DNA of 64,000 nt from Harmothoe impar. Taxonomy: Eukaryota; Annelida; Polychaeta; Phyllodocida; Polynoidae. Shown piece after piece: positions 24,200-35,888 of the stretch. The stretch is from assembly GCA_947462335.1 (NCBI GenBank), contig OX381707.1, forward strand, positions 65,800,816 through 65,864,815, given 5' to 3'. A program made the position numbers and the translations under genes. The notes under the pieces are model-generated. The model did no database searches and had not been told where the DNA came from. It saw only the letters and a program-made list of their open reading frames with translations. The first letter of the stretch is position 1; each line of letters begins with the position of its first letter.

Positions 24200-27100
24200 T
24201 TAGTAGTCGGGGCTGGTTCTGTGTACCGGTTTCCGCACTGCAAAGTCAAGCATGTTGATGCCTTTGTCAAGCGCCACGTACAGTCGGGCTGAATCGAAGG
24301 CCATTGCGTAGACTGGACTACTGGCCTTACCGATATAATAGACCTGGAAAAAGAGAACAGTGCAGAATATTTGTGATTAATGGTTTATAGCCGCGTCCAT
24401 GCACATCACGGAGGCACATCTGAATATCCTTTGGTAAGCTTTTTTTTTTTTAGCATAAAGCAATACGGTCGAAGCAATATGCCAATATGCAATACTCAAC
24501 TGACACCTAGTGGCATATGCCATAACTACATCCCTGATTAGTACAGGAAATGGTGGTATTTAAAGCATACAACATTCATACAGAGAAGAAGGTGTCCATG
24601 CATGCACTTATCTAAAGCGTTTGTGCAACGCCTTTATTCACATATCGCTTCAAAGAGTTGAAAATGTTTCCCCTACCAAAGGGGTGGGGCAAGTGTGCCC
24701 ATTGTTAAAACATGATGACTGCAGCCATTAGACTGCAGATACAGATATAGACAACCTTTAACATATCATCTCAGTGGATACATACAAATCACAGGGATGG
24801 CCCCTTTTAGCCTTCAAATTCCAAACATGCTGAGAAATGCCATGTCAGGAGAGAAGCTTACCTGGACTGGTTCCGTCATGCGCTTGTCCCATAGTCTCAC
24901 CATGCCATGACGTGCAGTGCCCGACAGCACCACGTTCTGACGGTCTGTCCGCACACAGTAGATGGTCTCGTCAAAAGGTTCCACCCACCAGTTCACACTG
25001 AAAACACGGCAAAGTAAGGTTAACATGGGCAAAAACCTGACTGTTGGTAGGGGCCTTTTGGTGAAAGATACAGCCTTGTGACGTGAGGGACATTTTAGGT
25101 TGAAAAATGGACTATTGCAAGCCGCACACATGTGCATACATAATCTTCTCTGAGGTAGATCAGTTGGTCTCATTATTCCATTCTTTCTTCTCTCTAAACA
25201 ACTTAATTGATTAAAGAGATGGAGATGCCCCCTTTGCTGGCGCCTTGAATATCGATTCTAAGATGTTATAATCACATTCAATACAATGATTAGTATACTA
25301 CTTTGTCTATGATACACCTTTGTTTTTCTTTTTTTCTTTAAATCAAAAAAAAAATCCATCGCCATAACCACCAGTTACGTACTGTTTGTCAGTTGAACAC
25401 CGCAGGTCCCACATGCGGATGGTAGTATCATAGCCACACGACAGCAGGGTGTAGGGCGTCTCGTATTGGATGTCCAGCACCCCCGCCCCGTTTTTGTAAC
25501 GCGTCCCCAAGCTGCTCAACAGCTCACCCCTGTGTTAAAGGTAAAAGACGTATGTACCTATCATTCATGTCATAGGGTTCATGAATCACTGCGTCCAGTG
25601 CATTAGGTGACACAGATAATTCTCCAGAGACAGAAAGAAGAAGTGTGTCTTGGTAGCATACCGACTGACCGCCTACCGGGTATTACTTTTTCCTTCTTTT
25701 TTAAACATATACTTTTCATGCCAGACGTAATATTATCATACTTGTCGATTACTGTGTCGTGTTACTAACTATGTATCTCTAATTTACAAATAGCATGTGC
25801 AGCTTTGTTTCTTTCAATACAACACTTGAGTCTGAGATTATGTATTGAATTTCATTTAATGGTATTTGCGAAAGTTTTGAGAGTATCAGGACACTTACGT
25901 TTCTGTATCCCAGATACGCAGTGGTGGAACAAAGTTTATGCCTGCAGTCCCTGAAGCGAATGATCTGCAACCAATATATATTTTTTAAGATTATATACAA
26001 CTTCAGAACTCTTTAGCAAGCAAGAATGGATAATTATTAATATCATGATAAGCGTTCACTACCGACAGAGACATAGCCCCTGCTACCAAGCAACACATGG
26101 AATACAGACATGTCATTTTTAAAAGTTTTAAAAAATCACGAGGGAAGATGGAAGTCTGAAAATAAATCATTAGGCTCATGATTTTGTATCTGTGTTGTTT
26201 TATCCTTAAAGAAAGATAGAAACAGTTTGTCTCTTAATTTAAAATATGTATATACCCCTAATCTAAAGCCTTACCGTCCATCAGGGTTCATAGCGATCGA
26301 CCAAACACGGTCATTCATCCGAATAGTCTCCTGCAAACTCTCACTTGCAGTCTCACACGTCATATCCCAGATCTGGAAGAAATCAAGTCAAACGCATTCA
26401 TTTTAGTTATTTCAAATAAATGGAGGACCCCAAACCCAGTTGGATCAAATGTATTGATTATTTCAAAAATTAACACGTTGTATAAATTAAAAACCAAGAA
26501 AAAATCGCTTCAGTAGCTTTTCGATTTTATAGGAAAACACTGCTTTTTTTAGTTTATAGAAAAGATCGTTCATTTAGAAATTAATCTAATTGAAAGACAA
26601 AGTCACTGTCTTACCTTGACTGTTGCATCTCGTGAGCCGGAGATGGCAACATGGTTGTGGAAGTCAACAGCCTGGATGTCGCTGCTGTGACAGTGCTGTA
26701 CCGACCACAGGACTTCTGCGCTGTGGGTGCTATGGCAACACATCCCGCTATTCCTGCAGAAAAAGGGGTCAATAGCACTAAGGGAGTGCTCATTTTTTAA
26801 CAACAGGGGGGGGGGGGTGGTGGATTTGGGGGGGGGGGGTAAAAAATTTGGACCCCTTGACCGGGGGGGGGGGGGGTAAAAAATTTAGACCCCTCTTGGG
26901 GGGGGGGGGTAAAAAAATTCAACCTGTTTTGAGGGAAAAAGCCCGCGCGTTACTATGCTACAAAGGGGCGCGAACGCGAGCGATTTTCGGCCTGCCGGGG
27001 GGGGGGGGTAAAAAATTTCGACCCCTCTAGGGGGGGGGTGAAAAAATTTCGCGCGCTCCGCACGAAATCTCACCACCCCCCCCCTGTTGTTAAAAAATGA

Positions 27101-30100
27101 GCACTCCCTAAAAATGATGCCAAATTGATGTATAATCTAATGTGGAGATTTCTGTTTTAAATGAGAAGGAATTTAATTAACTAAAAAGAAAGAAGACATC
27201 TGCATGGAATCACAGACGATATAAGTCAGGGAAATTACTTAGTATTATCAGGGAGGTCTCTAGCTTCGTTGTATTATCTCTTTTTTTTTTGCGCCTTGGC
27301 AGTGTACTCCACTTGGTATTGGTTCTGTTCAGTCTTACGTCCTCGGTATGTTTGGCATATAGCCTTTACTAAACTTACAGGTACAACAATAAAAATACAT
27401 TAAAATCTAATTACCTGGAGCCGCTGAGGATGCAGCCGTCCTTAGCGACAAAGCGGCAGACGTCGCTGGTGTGGTGCGGCAGGGTCTTGTTGGGCACCTC
27501 CTGTAGGTGACCGTTATTACGCTGCTGGTAACAGCGGATCAAGTCGTTGTACGAGATCCACAAGTACGGACCGTCCTGCTGCAGCCACGGCATCTGTCTG
27601 TGAACCACCAAGGTTAACATGATGAGCATTTTATGTAGATCAATCTTATATTCCTGAGACTAAACATGGGGGACCCACCTCAGAGGTGGATATAAACTGG
27701 CACATCTACTTCAGTGACTTCATGCATGCCACATCACTTGATAGAAAGACCTATATGAATATGGCCTGTGAGTGTAGCTTTAAGAAAATAGCCTGTAGTC
27801 CTACTGGTAGACTCTTACCAGGAACAATCCCCTAATTAATGATAGAAAAACTGTAAAAAGATTGAACGTGTGATTCACATCACAAATGACTCAGGGTCAG
27901 GGTGATTAACTTAATAATAAGTGATTAAAAAGTTTGAGTGAAAGATTGAAGCTGTCAACCAGACATGCCCCAACCCTACATACCCCAACCCTACCTACCC
28001 CAAACCCACATACCCAACCCTACATCGCCCAACCCCACATGCCCCAACCCTACATAACCCCAACCCTACATGCCCCTACCCCGCATACCCCACCCTACAT
28101 ACCCCTACCCTACATGCCCCTTCCAAGCATACCCCTTCCCCACATTCCCCCTGACCCCACATACCCCACCCCCTCTCCCTCCAACCCCCCCCCCCCCCCC
28201 CCCCCCTCTGCCAACACTCCCTTCCTCCCCTCAACCTACTCTAGTGTTCTTTGTAATATCCCCTTTTGTCCACAGAATAATATATTTCAAGATAATTCAA
28301 GATAATAGCAGAGCAGGGCACAGCCAAAGGTCTTACAAAAAACGTCTCACCCTGTAATCCAAGATCTCTCCCATTGACTAGCACTAAAATTGTGTGGACT
28401 GTAATGTAGACGAAAATCGATTCTAGTACTTAAGAGTTTAATTGCTCAAGTGAACTTTTTGTGTTATTTGTGACTTTTTTATTTTCAAATTTTCACATGG
28501 TTGTAGTAGGATTTTGGTATTTTTTGTCATTGTTATGTGTACATGAGTGTCCAATCTGTCTATTGTTATGTTTTTTGGATTGATTAGTGTAATATTTCAT
28601 GTTATAATTGACATGTAAAATTGAATTATCACTATCTTGATGCAACCCCCTCATGAGGCGTCGCATAAGACTCTGGGTGGTAACCCTGAGTCAATTACTG
28701 TACTCTGACAATTAAGGCAGGGTCTGTTATGTGCTTATTAGTGAAATCTTTAGGACTTACTTGACTGCATGATGGATCAGTCTGGTATCGCGGGCATGTC
28801 CTCGTTTCCAATTTACTGACCGTCGACATAGTTCCTTGACTCGGAGTGCACCTCGAGACCTGTAAAATAAGATTAAACTGAAATATGAACCCATGTTGAA
28901 TAAGGTCTCTAAATAAGAGATCGCAAATATTTCTATCCCAAATAAATAGAATCTATTGTCGTGATTCGAGTAGACTAAGAAAGAGTGTTTAATATTGGGG
29001 CCCAAGTGGCAAGCCTACGATTTCATTTAGACTCCCCTCCCCCTCTATCCCATTCTGGGAATAGGCCTTTTTGCTAGTACATTTTGTAGTAGGCAGTTTT
29101 TATAAAGTGTCTGGCTATCATATTAAAGGCAATGTACTTGAAAAAGTCACCTTATGCTGTTTTCTCCTCGAATAATTGTATTGGAACATAGTGGGTTAGT
29201 GCATGTTATTTCTAAACCAAATTTGGATAAGCCTTCGTTACCACACGTAGGGAGTGTTCATAAATACTGGGGGGGGGGGGGGGGATTTCGTCCGGAGGCA
29301 TGGATATTTTTCACGCCCCCCCTCAAGAGCTGTGTAATATTTTGCGCCCCCCTCGCAGAACTTGTCAGAAGGCAGCAAAATTAGTTTTGCCCCCCCCTTT
29401 GAACTATGGCTGTGAGTGTGACTATACTATAGTAACCTGCAGGCTTTTTTTCCTAGAAAGGCACACATATCTTTTTAACCCCCCCCCCCCCCCCCCAGCC
29501 GAGGGTTCAGAATATTTTACGCTCGCCCCCCCCCCCTCAGGAGGGGCGAAATTGTTTATGACCCCCCCCCCCATGCCCCAAACCCACCACCCCATCATGT
29601 TACTAATAAATGAACACTCCCTTAACACCATGGCAAGGCATTTCATAATAGCAAGCAAAACATGTGCAACACTGCCAATCGGCACTTGCAAGTTGCAGTG
29701 GTGCCCTATACGTAGTGGCGCAGTGGTGGGCGTGGCACACGCAGTCGCAGGCTATGTTTGGTTTTATATCTAGATTCAAAAACTGGCAATAAACAACATG
29801 TCATTACTTGTAACTTATTCATAGTTATACTTCTACATTAAGTTAATGTTTCCCTAAATATTGCATACACTGAGTGACTAACCGTTAAACATGGGAGGAC
29901 CGTAACTGTGACACTGTGTCAGTTGCCGTGCCCGTGGTGTGGGTAGGCAGGTGCGTTTGTTTACAAATGGCGTCTTCAAAGATTGAATCACTTTTTCAAC
30001 TTACCTGTGCCCAGTGTTCTGAAGGCGCTCCCCGACGATCGTCAGGCGTCGACTCATCCATATCCACACGCATTCCTGTCGCAGGAGAGTAGAGAGCCGT

Positions 30101-30234
30101 TTGCAAACACCCGACAGCCTCCCAAGACTTTGAAGGTCGCAGTAAAACAAGATGGCATAAATAACATCATCAGGAAGGTTCATCAGCGAAGCCTCCTCGC
30201 CACCCTCCTCCCTCTCTTTCGCCGCGCTGTCCAT
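24200..30234 (-). CDS. FBXW4: F-box/WD repeat protein FBXW4 (dactylin), 9 exons, 413 aa
   Basis: Substrate-recognition subunit of an SCF (SKP1-CUL1-F-box) ubiquitin ligase; in vertebrates it is linked to limb patterning. Exons: 30234-30005, 28859-28761, 27597-27415, 26753-26615, 26372-26275, 25964-25899, 25529-25383, 24997-24862, 24343-24200 (stop TAA at 24202-24200). All nine junctions have GT/AG ends and the phases close: 1,242 nt. Residues 17-60 form an F-box (LPDDVIYAILFYCDLQSLGRL). WD40 blades follow to the end, each marked by a W-D dipeptide: IWDMT, RIWDTET, RMWDLR, RLWDKR. Landmarks resembling human FBXW4 (412 aa) are QMPW, DRVWSIA, PLRIWD, GAGVLD and LLSCGYDT. I considered FBXW9, but these blocks and the length fit FBXW4. 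The frame runs upstream to 30258 only from a TTG; the first ATG is at 30234. Introns 1-3 carry two MITEs and a C-rich minisatellite. Confidence 0.94.
26782..27108. mobile_element. G-run MITE, subfamily 1 (copy E), in FBXW4 intron 3
   Basis: Perfect TAA duplications (26779-26781 and 27109-27111) around GGGAGTGCTC...GAGCACTCCC termini. It contains several G runs and GCGTTACTATGCTACAAAGG. Its left end is only about 26 bp upstream (in transcript sense) of the splice acceptor of FBXW4 exon 4. Confidence 0.92.
27962..28206. repeat. C-rich minisatellite (CCCTACATACCCCAA)
   Basis: About 12-15 copies of a 12-15-bp unit, decaying into a poly-C run at 28187-28206. Lies in FBXW4 intron 2. Frames reading Pro/His/Tyr repeats are artefacts of it. 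Confidence 0.85.
29250..29621. mobile_element. G-run MITE, subfamily 2 (copy F), in FBXW4 intron 1
   Basis: GGGAGTGTTCATAAATA left end and TAATAAATGAACACTCCC right end; right flank TTA, left flank GTA (one mismatch). C-rich interior. The remnants of the open frames it carries are not genes. Confidence 0.8.
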
Positions 30235-30545
30235 AGCAGACAGTTCTTGGCGAAGCAATAAAATAGTTCTGGTTGCACACGAACTGTGCTAAGATTCGTT
30301 CTGTGCTACAGCCGACGGATTTTCTCATTTTAGTATGCCAGGAAACAACGAAATGTGGTAATCAAAAGAGAAATTTCGACATAGCGCCTGTGGCGGCCAT
30401 GTTTGAATTGTGTCCGAGGAGAACTCTGGGAGTGACGTCATTAAGCCGGGGTCACGGGGTCAAGGCCGCGAGTGTCAACTTTTGTTTTGAGGAGTTTTGG
30501 AAGTGCTGGCCACAGAGTTTCCACTAGAAAATGTTAAGTCGGTAA
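30235..30545. promoter_or_regulatory. Candidate bidirectional promoter between FBXW4 and the RING-finger gene
   Basis: This GC-rich, unique stretch lies just upstream of the FBXW4 ATG. It holds a perfect cAMP-response palindrome TGACGTCA (30433-30440) and GCGGCCATGTT (30393-30403), which read on the minus strand resembles a YY1 site. On the plus strand GTTAAGTCG|GTAAGTAC around 30541 is a good 5' splice donor, so a non-coding first exon could run from here to the acceptor at 35849 of the RING gene. If so, the transcript contains a four-codon upstream ORF (ATG at about 30531, then an in-frame stop in the next exon). Inference only. Confidence 0.45.
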
Positions 30546-31065
30546 GTACTCAGTATCTCAGTTGTTCTGCCGTTAGAAAGAAGAGTTTATCTTCTGTGTA
30601 CAGGCAGTGCTGTTTGATGTCATGCAGCATTGCCTAAGAGCAAACGGATAAATAGAAGTTGGAAACTTGGTCAAGTGCCTCGATCTCCCCTGCCTGGTCC
30701 CACCTTCTTGATCATTATGATGACCTACTAATTTTGAAATAGTTTATACAACTACACCTAGGATCATCAATAGAGGAGAATATGCATATTTCAAAGACTT
30801 AATTCACCTCTTGCCTTTTTAGGCTTTTCGGAGGCCCGGAATCGACTCTCCTTCCTTGCCAATGTTCCTGAATTTTTCTAACCCATCTTTAATCTGTTAT
30901 TCTGTTTACCGGATATATTATATAATGGTTAATGGCGGTAATGCCCATTTATTTTAATGCCCATTTAATCAACTTAAGGACCGAGTCATCGATGTCAAAA
31001 TTTAACATCAGTTTGAGAGTCCAGATTTCGCATGACAAAACTCTTGTGGATGTAGGCCTATTAAA

Positions 31066-31390
31066 GGGAGTGTTCATTTATTAGTGACAGCTATAGGGGG
31101 GGGGGGCTTAAAAATTTCTGACCCATCCTGAGGTGGGGGGGCGTAAAAAAATCGGACCTCTCTTGAGGGGGGGGGGGCGTAAAAAATGTAGCCCCTTTTT
31201 AGCAAAAAAGCCAGCGCGTTACTTTCGTTCAAAGGGGGGGGGTGAAATTTTTTTCCCCGCCTTCGGCGAGGGGGGGGGGGGGGTGGAGCGCGAAACGTTG
31301 CACGCACTCTCGAAGGGGGGTGTAAAATTTTTACGCTCCTCCGCACGAAATCTCACCACCCACCCCTGTAATTAATAAATGAACACCCCC
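31066..31390. mobile_element. G-run MITE, subfamily 2 (copy G)
   Basis: GGGAGTGTTCATTTATTAGT left end and ATTAATAAATGAACACCCCC right end, right flank TAA. The interior has long G runs and GCGCGTTACTTTCGTTCAAAGG. Confidence 0.85.
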
Positions 31391-32088
31391 TAACTGATTC
31401 AGTCTAAAAAGCTAGCGGCATAACATGCATTTTTGAAGAAGGCTTGTTAGCTTAACCATTGCCATATAACATTCTTTTTTTATTATATCATAACATGTGG
31501 TAGGCCATATGCAGTGACTGATAGCACAGGTTCATGTTGATAAAGAGTAGCAGAAACCAGATAAGAGACGTCAAGCAACTGATTCTGACAGAGCCCAATA
31601 ATTTTGTCAGTCTATAAAAGCTTATTAACATGACAGGCACAGTCCGACCATAGACGTGCCTGTAGGACCTAACCAACATCACATACATAGTCTAGTTATA
31701 TTATTATTCTGCCTTCTACACTACGCAGTAAGTAAGTAGGCATACATTGTGTACCGTTTTGGTCAGGAAATAGCATTGTGATATATGAAAATTGGTTTCC
31801 GCAAAATTCCCCTGTTGCAATGAAAAATCCACCACTTTTCATACTCACACACTGCCACACACAGAAGGCTGCTGAGTACCCAGTTCCAAGTGGCCCAATT
31901 CTATGCCCGACTTACAAATACCGATAAGCAATATGGCCACTCATGCCAGTGATATTGCGTGTTTAGAAGTCAGGACAATGTAATCAATAGCATTGCAGAG
32001 CTCCTAAACCTGTCGTAAAGCATGGTCCCAAGTTACCAGCACAGATCCTGAGTCCCCAGTTCCCGCCATAAGCATGTACCGTAAAACC

Positions 32089-32298
32089 TCGGTTATAAGC
32101 CGAATTTTATTTGGTGTTTTTATTTGCTATAAGCCGAATTTTAAGCCCGAAACTCCCATTCGGCTTATAGGCGAGGTTTTAACAATGTAGGAACATAGTG
32201 AAAACAAATATCAAGCACTTTTGTTATAAGCCAAATTTTTACTCTCAAACTCACATTCGGCCTATAATCAAGGTCGGCTTATAACCAAGGTTTTACGG
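32089..32298. mobile_element. CCGTAAAACC MITE, second copy
   Basis: CCGTAAAACCTCGGTTATAAG and CTTATAACCAAGGTTTTACGG ends with flanking TA. The word TTATAAGCCGAATTTTA and its complements repeat inside. Confidence 0.88.
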
Positions 32299-32572
32299 TA
32301 ATAGTGTGTGTGTATGTATGCATGTGTGGAGGGGGGGGGGGTCTGCTCTTTGCTTCAACACAGATCCAGGGATGGAGGGGTATGTGTGTGTGTGGTGATT
32401 GGGGGAGGGGGGGGGGCGTCATACAGACACACAGGATAAAATAGTCATGTTCATTAGATTCTTATGGGAAAGAGTTTAGAAATAACATTTCGTAGGGGGC
32501 AGGAATTTCCAACAATGATTGCCATTCTGAATTACCTCTAGGATTTGACATTCGCAGTTGCCCTGTAAGACC

Positions 32573-32672
32573 CCGTCCCCCTGCCGGGTCAAGGGGTCTA
32601 CATTTTTTACTGGCAATTCTTTTGCGCACCCCCCCCCCCCCCACACCCCTTATTAAAATGATGATCACTCCC
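32573..32672. mobile_element. Partial G-run MITE (copy H)
   Basis: Only the right part remains: GCCGGGTCAAGGGGTC, a poly-C run and the terminus ATGATCACTCCC. Confidence 0.6.
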
Positions 32673-33801
32673 TGAGAATGGCATAATGAATCATGTCCTT
32701 GGGCATCATGATGCATAAATGCCGCTCTGGCAAGTAACTCATCAGTGCTGCATTCAAGCATAATACCGACCCTATGGGGTTGAAATACTCCTGAAGCGAC
32801 GATTTACTCGCCAGGGCTGCCTTGGTGTCTTGACAACAAATGTTATCTTTTACTAAGTTTTAGGGACATCATCATGTTGTCCTATTCTCAAAATATACCA
32901 ATTAAGATAATACTCGGTACACTGCACGTGCTTCCATATAGCGATAATTGTACAATGATTGAAGAAGGTAAGATCACCCGTTCTAAGCAGAGGAATTGAA
33001 TCAACACCTTTCAAATGATACCACAGAATTTATTTCTTGATGATGAATACTTAGGTAAATGATTTCTTCTAAAATGCATCTGTGTAAATAATTAATCTAT
33101 ACACGTAGAACAGTACCAAATGCTCGCCTTGAATGTAGACTTTAAAAAAAAGCTAGACTTTGCCCTTGTCCTAGATCATTTGTTATGCAAATAACATATA
33201 TAACTTGCAATGTTGAAAAAGACTACACGAAGACAGTTTGGCCTGCCTATTGCACCGTGACTGAGAAGATCTAATTTTAGATAGAGGCGATGGTGGAGAA
33301 CAAAAGGGTGCATTCGAGGAGAAGTTAGGCTAAGCTGGGGAGTTTAAAACACCGTATCAGCAGAAAATGGGAGTGAAAACGCCATATTAGCTAGGACTTT
33401 AACAAAAGCCCGGACAAAAGCTCACGTCACCCATAGGCATTAGGTTCATCAGTAACCATATTGTCTTAATTGAACCAGGGCACAGTAGTGCCAGGTTCTT
33501 TAGAGACAGGTATTTTTGGACTTTTTGTCAAAAAAGTCCCTTGCTTATTGTCCCTTTTTTTCCTGTGAAACATTTAGAAATAAAATATTTAAATGCTGCT
33601 ACAAACAGGTTTTGATCAATGCCAATCCATGCTATCAAAGATTGAAACTAAAAATGCAATATTTCATACACAAAATTGATATTGAAAAAAAGTCACCTAA
33701 ACAGCACAAAACCAACTTTTTCAGCACAATGCTAAAGGATAGGGTTTCAAGTAAACTACAGACCTTCATGAAGTGTCCCTTTACATGAAATCCTCTTTGT
33801 T

Positions 33802-34119
33802 CTAATGTAAAAACGGGGTGAGACACTTTTTGAGACGCTCTGAGGCCTCAATATTGCCTCTACCTTCGGTAACCTTCATGAAAATGAAGGTAAGGCTATA
33901 GCTACTTAGTTCTCTCTCCACGCGTAAAAGATATGGTGGCGCCACCCGCAGTTCTCGTACTCCACAAGAAGTCAACGAAACATCACGACAGTCCCACAGC
34001 GACAGCGACACCGTATCTCCGCCGTTTATTGTATGATCAACTCGCTTTTTGATAGGGACAAAAGGCGGTACATGCCTGCAGCCTGCAACTGTCGCCCACG
34101 CCCACCAGCTCGTCCACAC
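33802..34119 (-). other. Unassigned minus-strand open frame, possibly a GTPase-like relic
   Basis: A GC-richer stretch encodes a segment with the spacing V-P...V-D-H-T-I-N-G-G-D-T-V-S-L-S-L-W-D, reminiscent of the strand before switch II in Rho/RhoBTB proteins, but the DTAG-type motif does not follow. The 5' side runs into the minisatellite at 34090. I would not call it a gene. Confidence 0.15.
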
Positions 34120-34215
34120 CTACCAGCTTGCCCACACCCACCGGCTCGCCCACACCCACCGGCTCGCCCACACCCACCGGCTCGCCCACACCCACCGGCT
34201 CGCCCACACCCACCT
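34090..34215. repeat. 18-bp minisatellite (CACCCACCGGCTCGCCCA)
   Basis: About seven units, the central four nearly identical. Both strands stay open across it because 18 is a multiple of three. Confidence 0.9.
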
Positions 34216-35849
34216 GCTCAGTTGAAATATGATAACAGACTAGTGTGACACATGATTTGATGGTAGTTTTGACCCAGGAATACATTCCTGCTCTCAGAAT
34301 TGACCAATAATTCATTGTTCCTGAAATAAAATTTATGGATTCAGTCATTTAGTCCATCAATTTAATTCCTTTATCAACCTGACCCTGAGGCGTTTGTGAT
34401 GTTAATCACATATTCAATCTTTGCCTACATTTCATTTTCATTTTAAACGTTATAGATTTATACAGTGAAAAAAAAGAAAACTAAATGAAAACAACAGTAT
34501 TGCAAAAAAAAGCCCTGGTTCACATGTGATATATATCACATATACCATTCATTTACTTCTACTGATGCGCATATCTAATTAATGTTATCGTTCCCAATAA
34601 TGTAGAATGGTACCACCTTCCTCATGGTATAAACCCCAAAAAATATAGACATATTATTCCAAACCAAGAGTAGTTCTCCGTGGTTACATGCGCTATTTAT
34701 ATCCTACTCAATGATACGGGTGGCTGACCCCATGAATTTGAGGTAACTCTGTGTGACTGAAGTGAACCCAGTCTTCCCTGAACCCTTTGCTTGTAAACAT
34801 ACAGAGCATGAGCAAGTCATCAAAGCACATGTACGTATCGCCAATGTACTTTATACAATGATCAGGTGTATTACAAGAGATCTAAACTATATTATATCTT
34901 TTATCGCTAGTTTGTAAACTGCCTTTTCTAGTACACGCCAATTGCCTGTAAATTAGCCCCGAAATTAGCTTCTCCCAAAAAGGCCCTCTGGAGCCAGGAG
35001 TATGTTATGGGCACCACATATTTCTAAATAGGAGCCCAACCTGATACCTCCAGAATAGGTAACACATTTTAAGAAAGAAGTCTTTTGGGGACCTAAAATC
35101 GACTGAAAACATAAATGATATAATTTTGTCATTCCCTGAATACCTTTTATTTCAGTATTTTTGTGTAGCCTGTCAATTACACTCACTGCATAGTGCAAAC
35201 AGAGACATATTTAGGGGTTGAATGCATGTATACATGAATGTGTATAAAGGAAGGTCGGAATATACCCTACTACATGTATTGGGTAGCTGCAGTCTAGGAG
35301 AAATAAAGAGGGTATGCTATTCTGGCAAGTACCGGTAACTGTTTTCATACAGAATAGATGGGGGAGGTATTGGTGTTCTGAAGGAAGTATAGGCGTACCA
35401 CAATTAGAATTTAACTATGATTCCCCTCTAAAGGTGTACGGTATACAAAGGGTTAGGCCTATGGACAGAAAAGTATGTTTTTCTTTTACATTTTGCTATT
35501 GAAAACCCTGCAAAATGGCCTTATTGATGCGCAGAACCCTCATCGGTGATGAGACAGTGTTAGATGAACTCGCTGCGAGCCACAACCAGGCACATGAATC
35601 AACACAAAACGAAATATTTTTTATTGTTAACCCTTTAAGGGCCACATACTGCTTTAAAGTGCTATACCCTTTGTCGTCATCATTCATAAACGCAGCTATG
35701 AAGAGTATTAAACTCACCAGGGCTGCATTCAAGCATCATTATCACCCAGGGTAATGTATTAAAGCAGTATGTGACCCTTATATGGTTAAACTGATTCCCA
35801 CATATTAGCCCATGTCGATGTAAATCTTTGGCTTCCCGTCTGTCTGCAG
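34216..35849. other. Upstream intergenic or first-intron DNA of the RING gene
   Basis: AT-rich. Around 35625-35770 a pair of near-complementary words (AACCCTTTAAGGGCCACATACTGCTTTAA and its partner ending GTATGTGACCC) marks a decayed inverted repeat of about 150 bp. No exon recognised. Confidence 0.45.
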
Positions 35850-35888
35850 GTGACTTGGTGAGCGAGGCATGCCGCGTGGGCCGTCATC

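Noticed and set aside
27934..28357. Pro-rich open frames of 95-123 codons
   Set aside because: They come from the C-rich minisatellite and poly-C run in FBXW4 intron 2; no real splice or domain signal.
24200..30234. Assignment of the F-box/WD40 gene to FBXW9 or FBXW7
   Set aside because: The blocks QMPW, DRVWSIA, GAGVLD and LLSCGYDT, and the length of 413 aa, agree with FBXW4.
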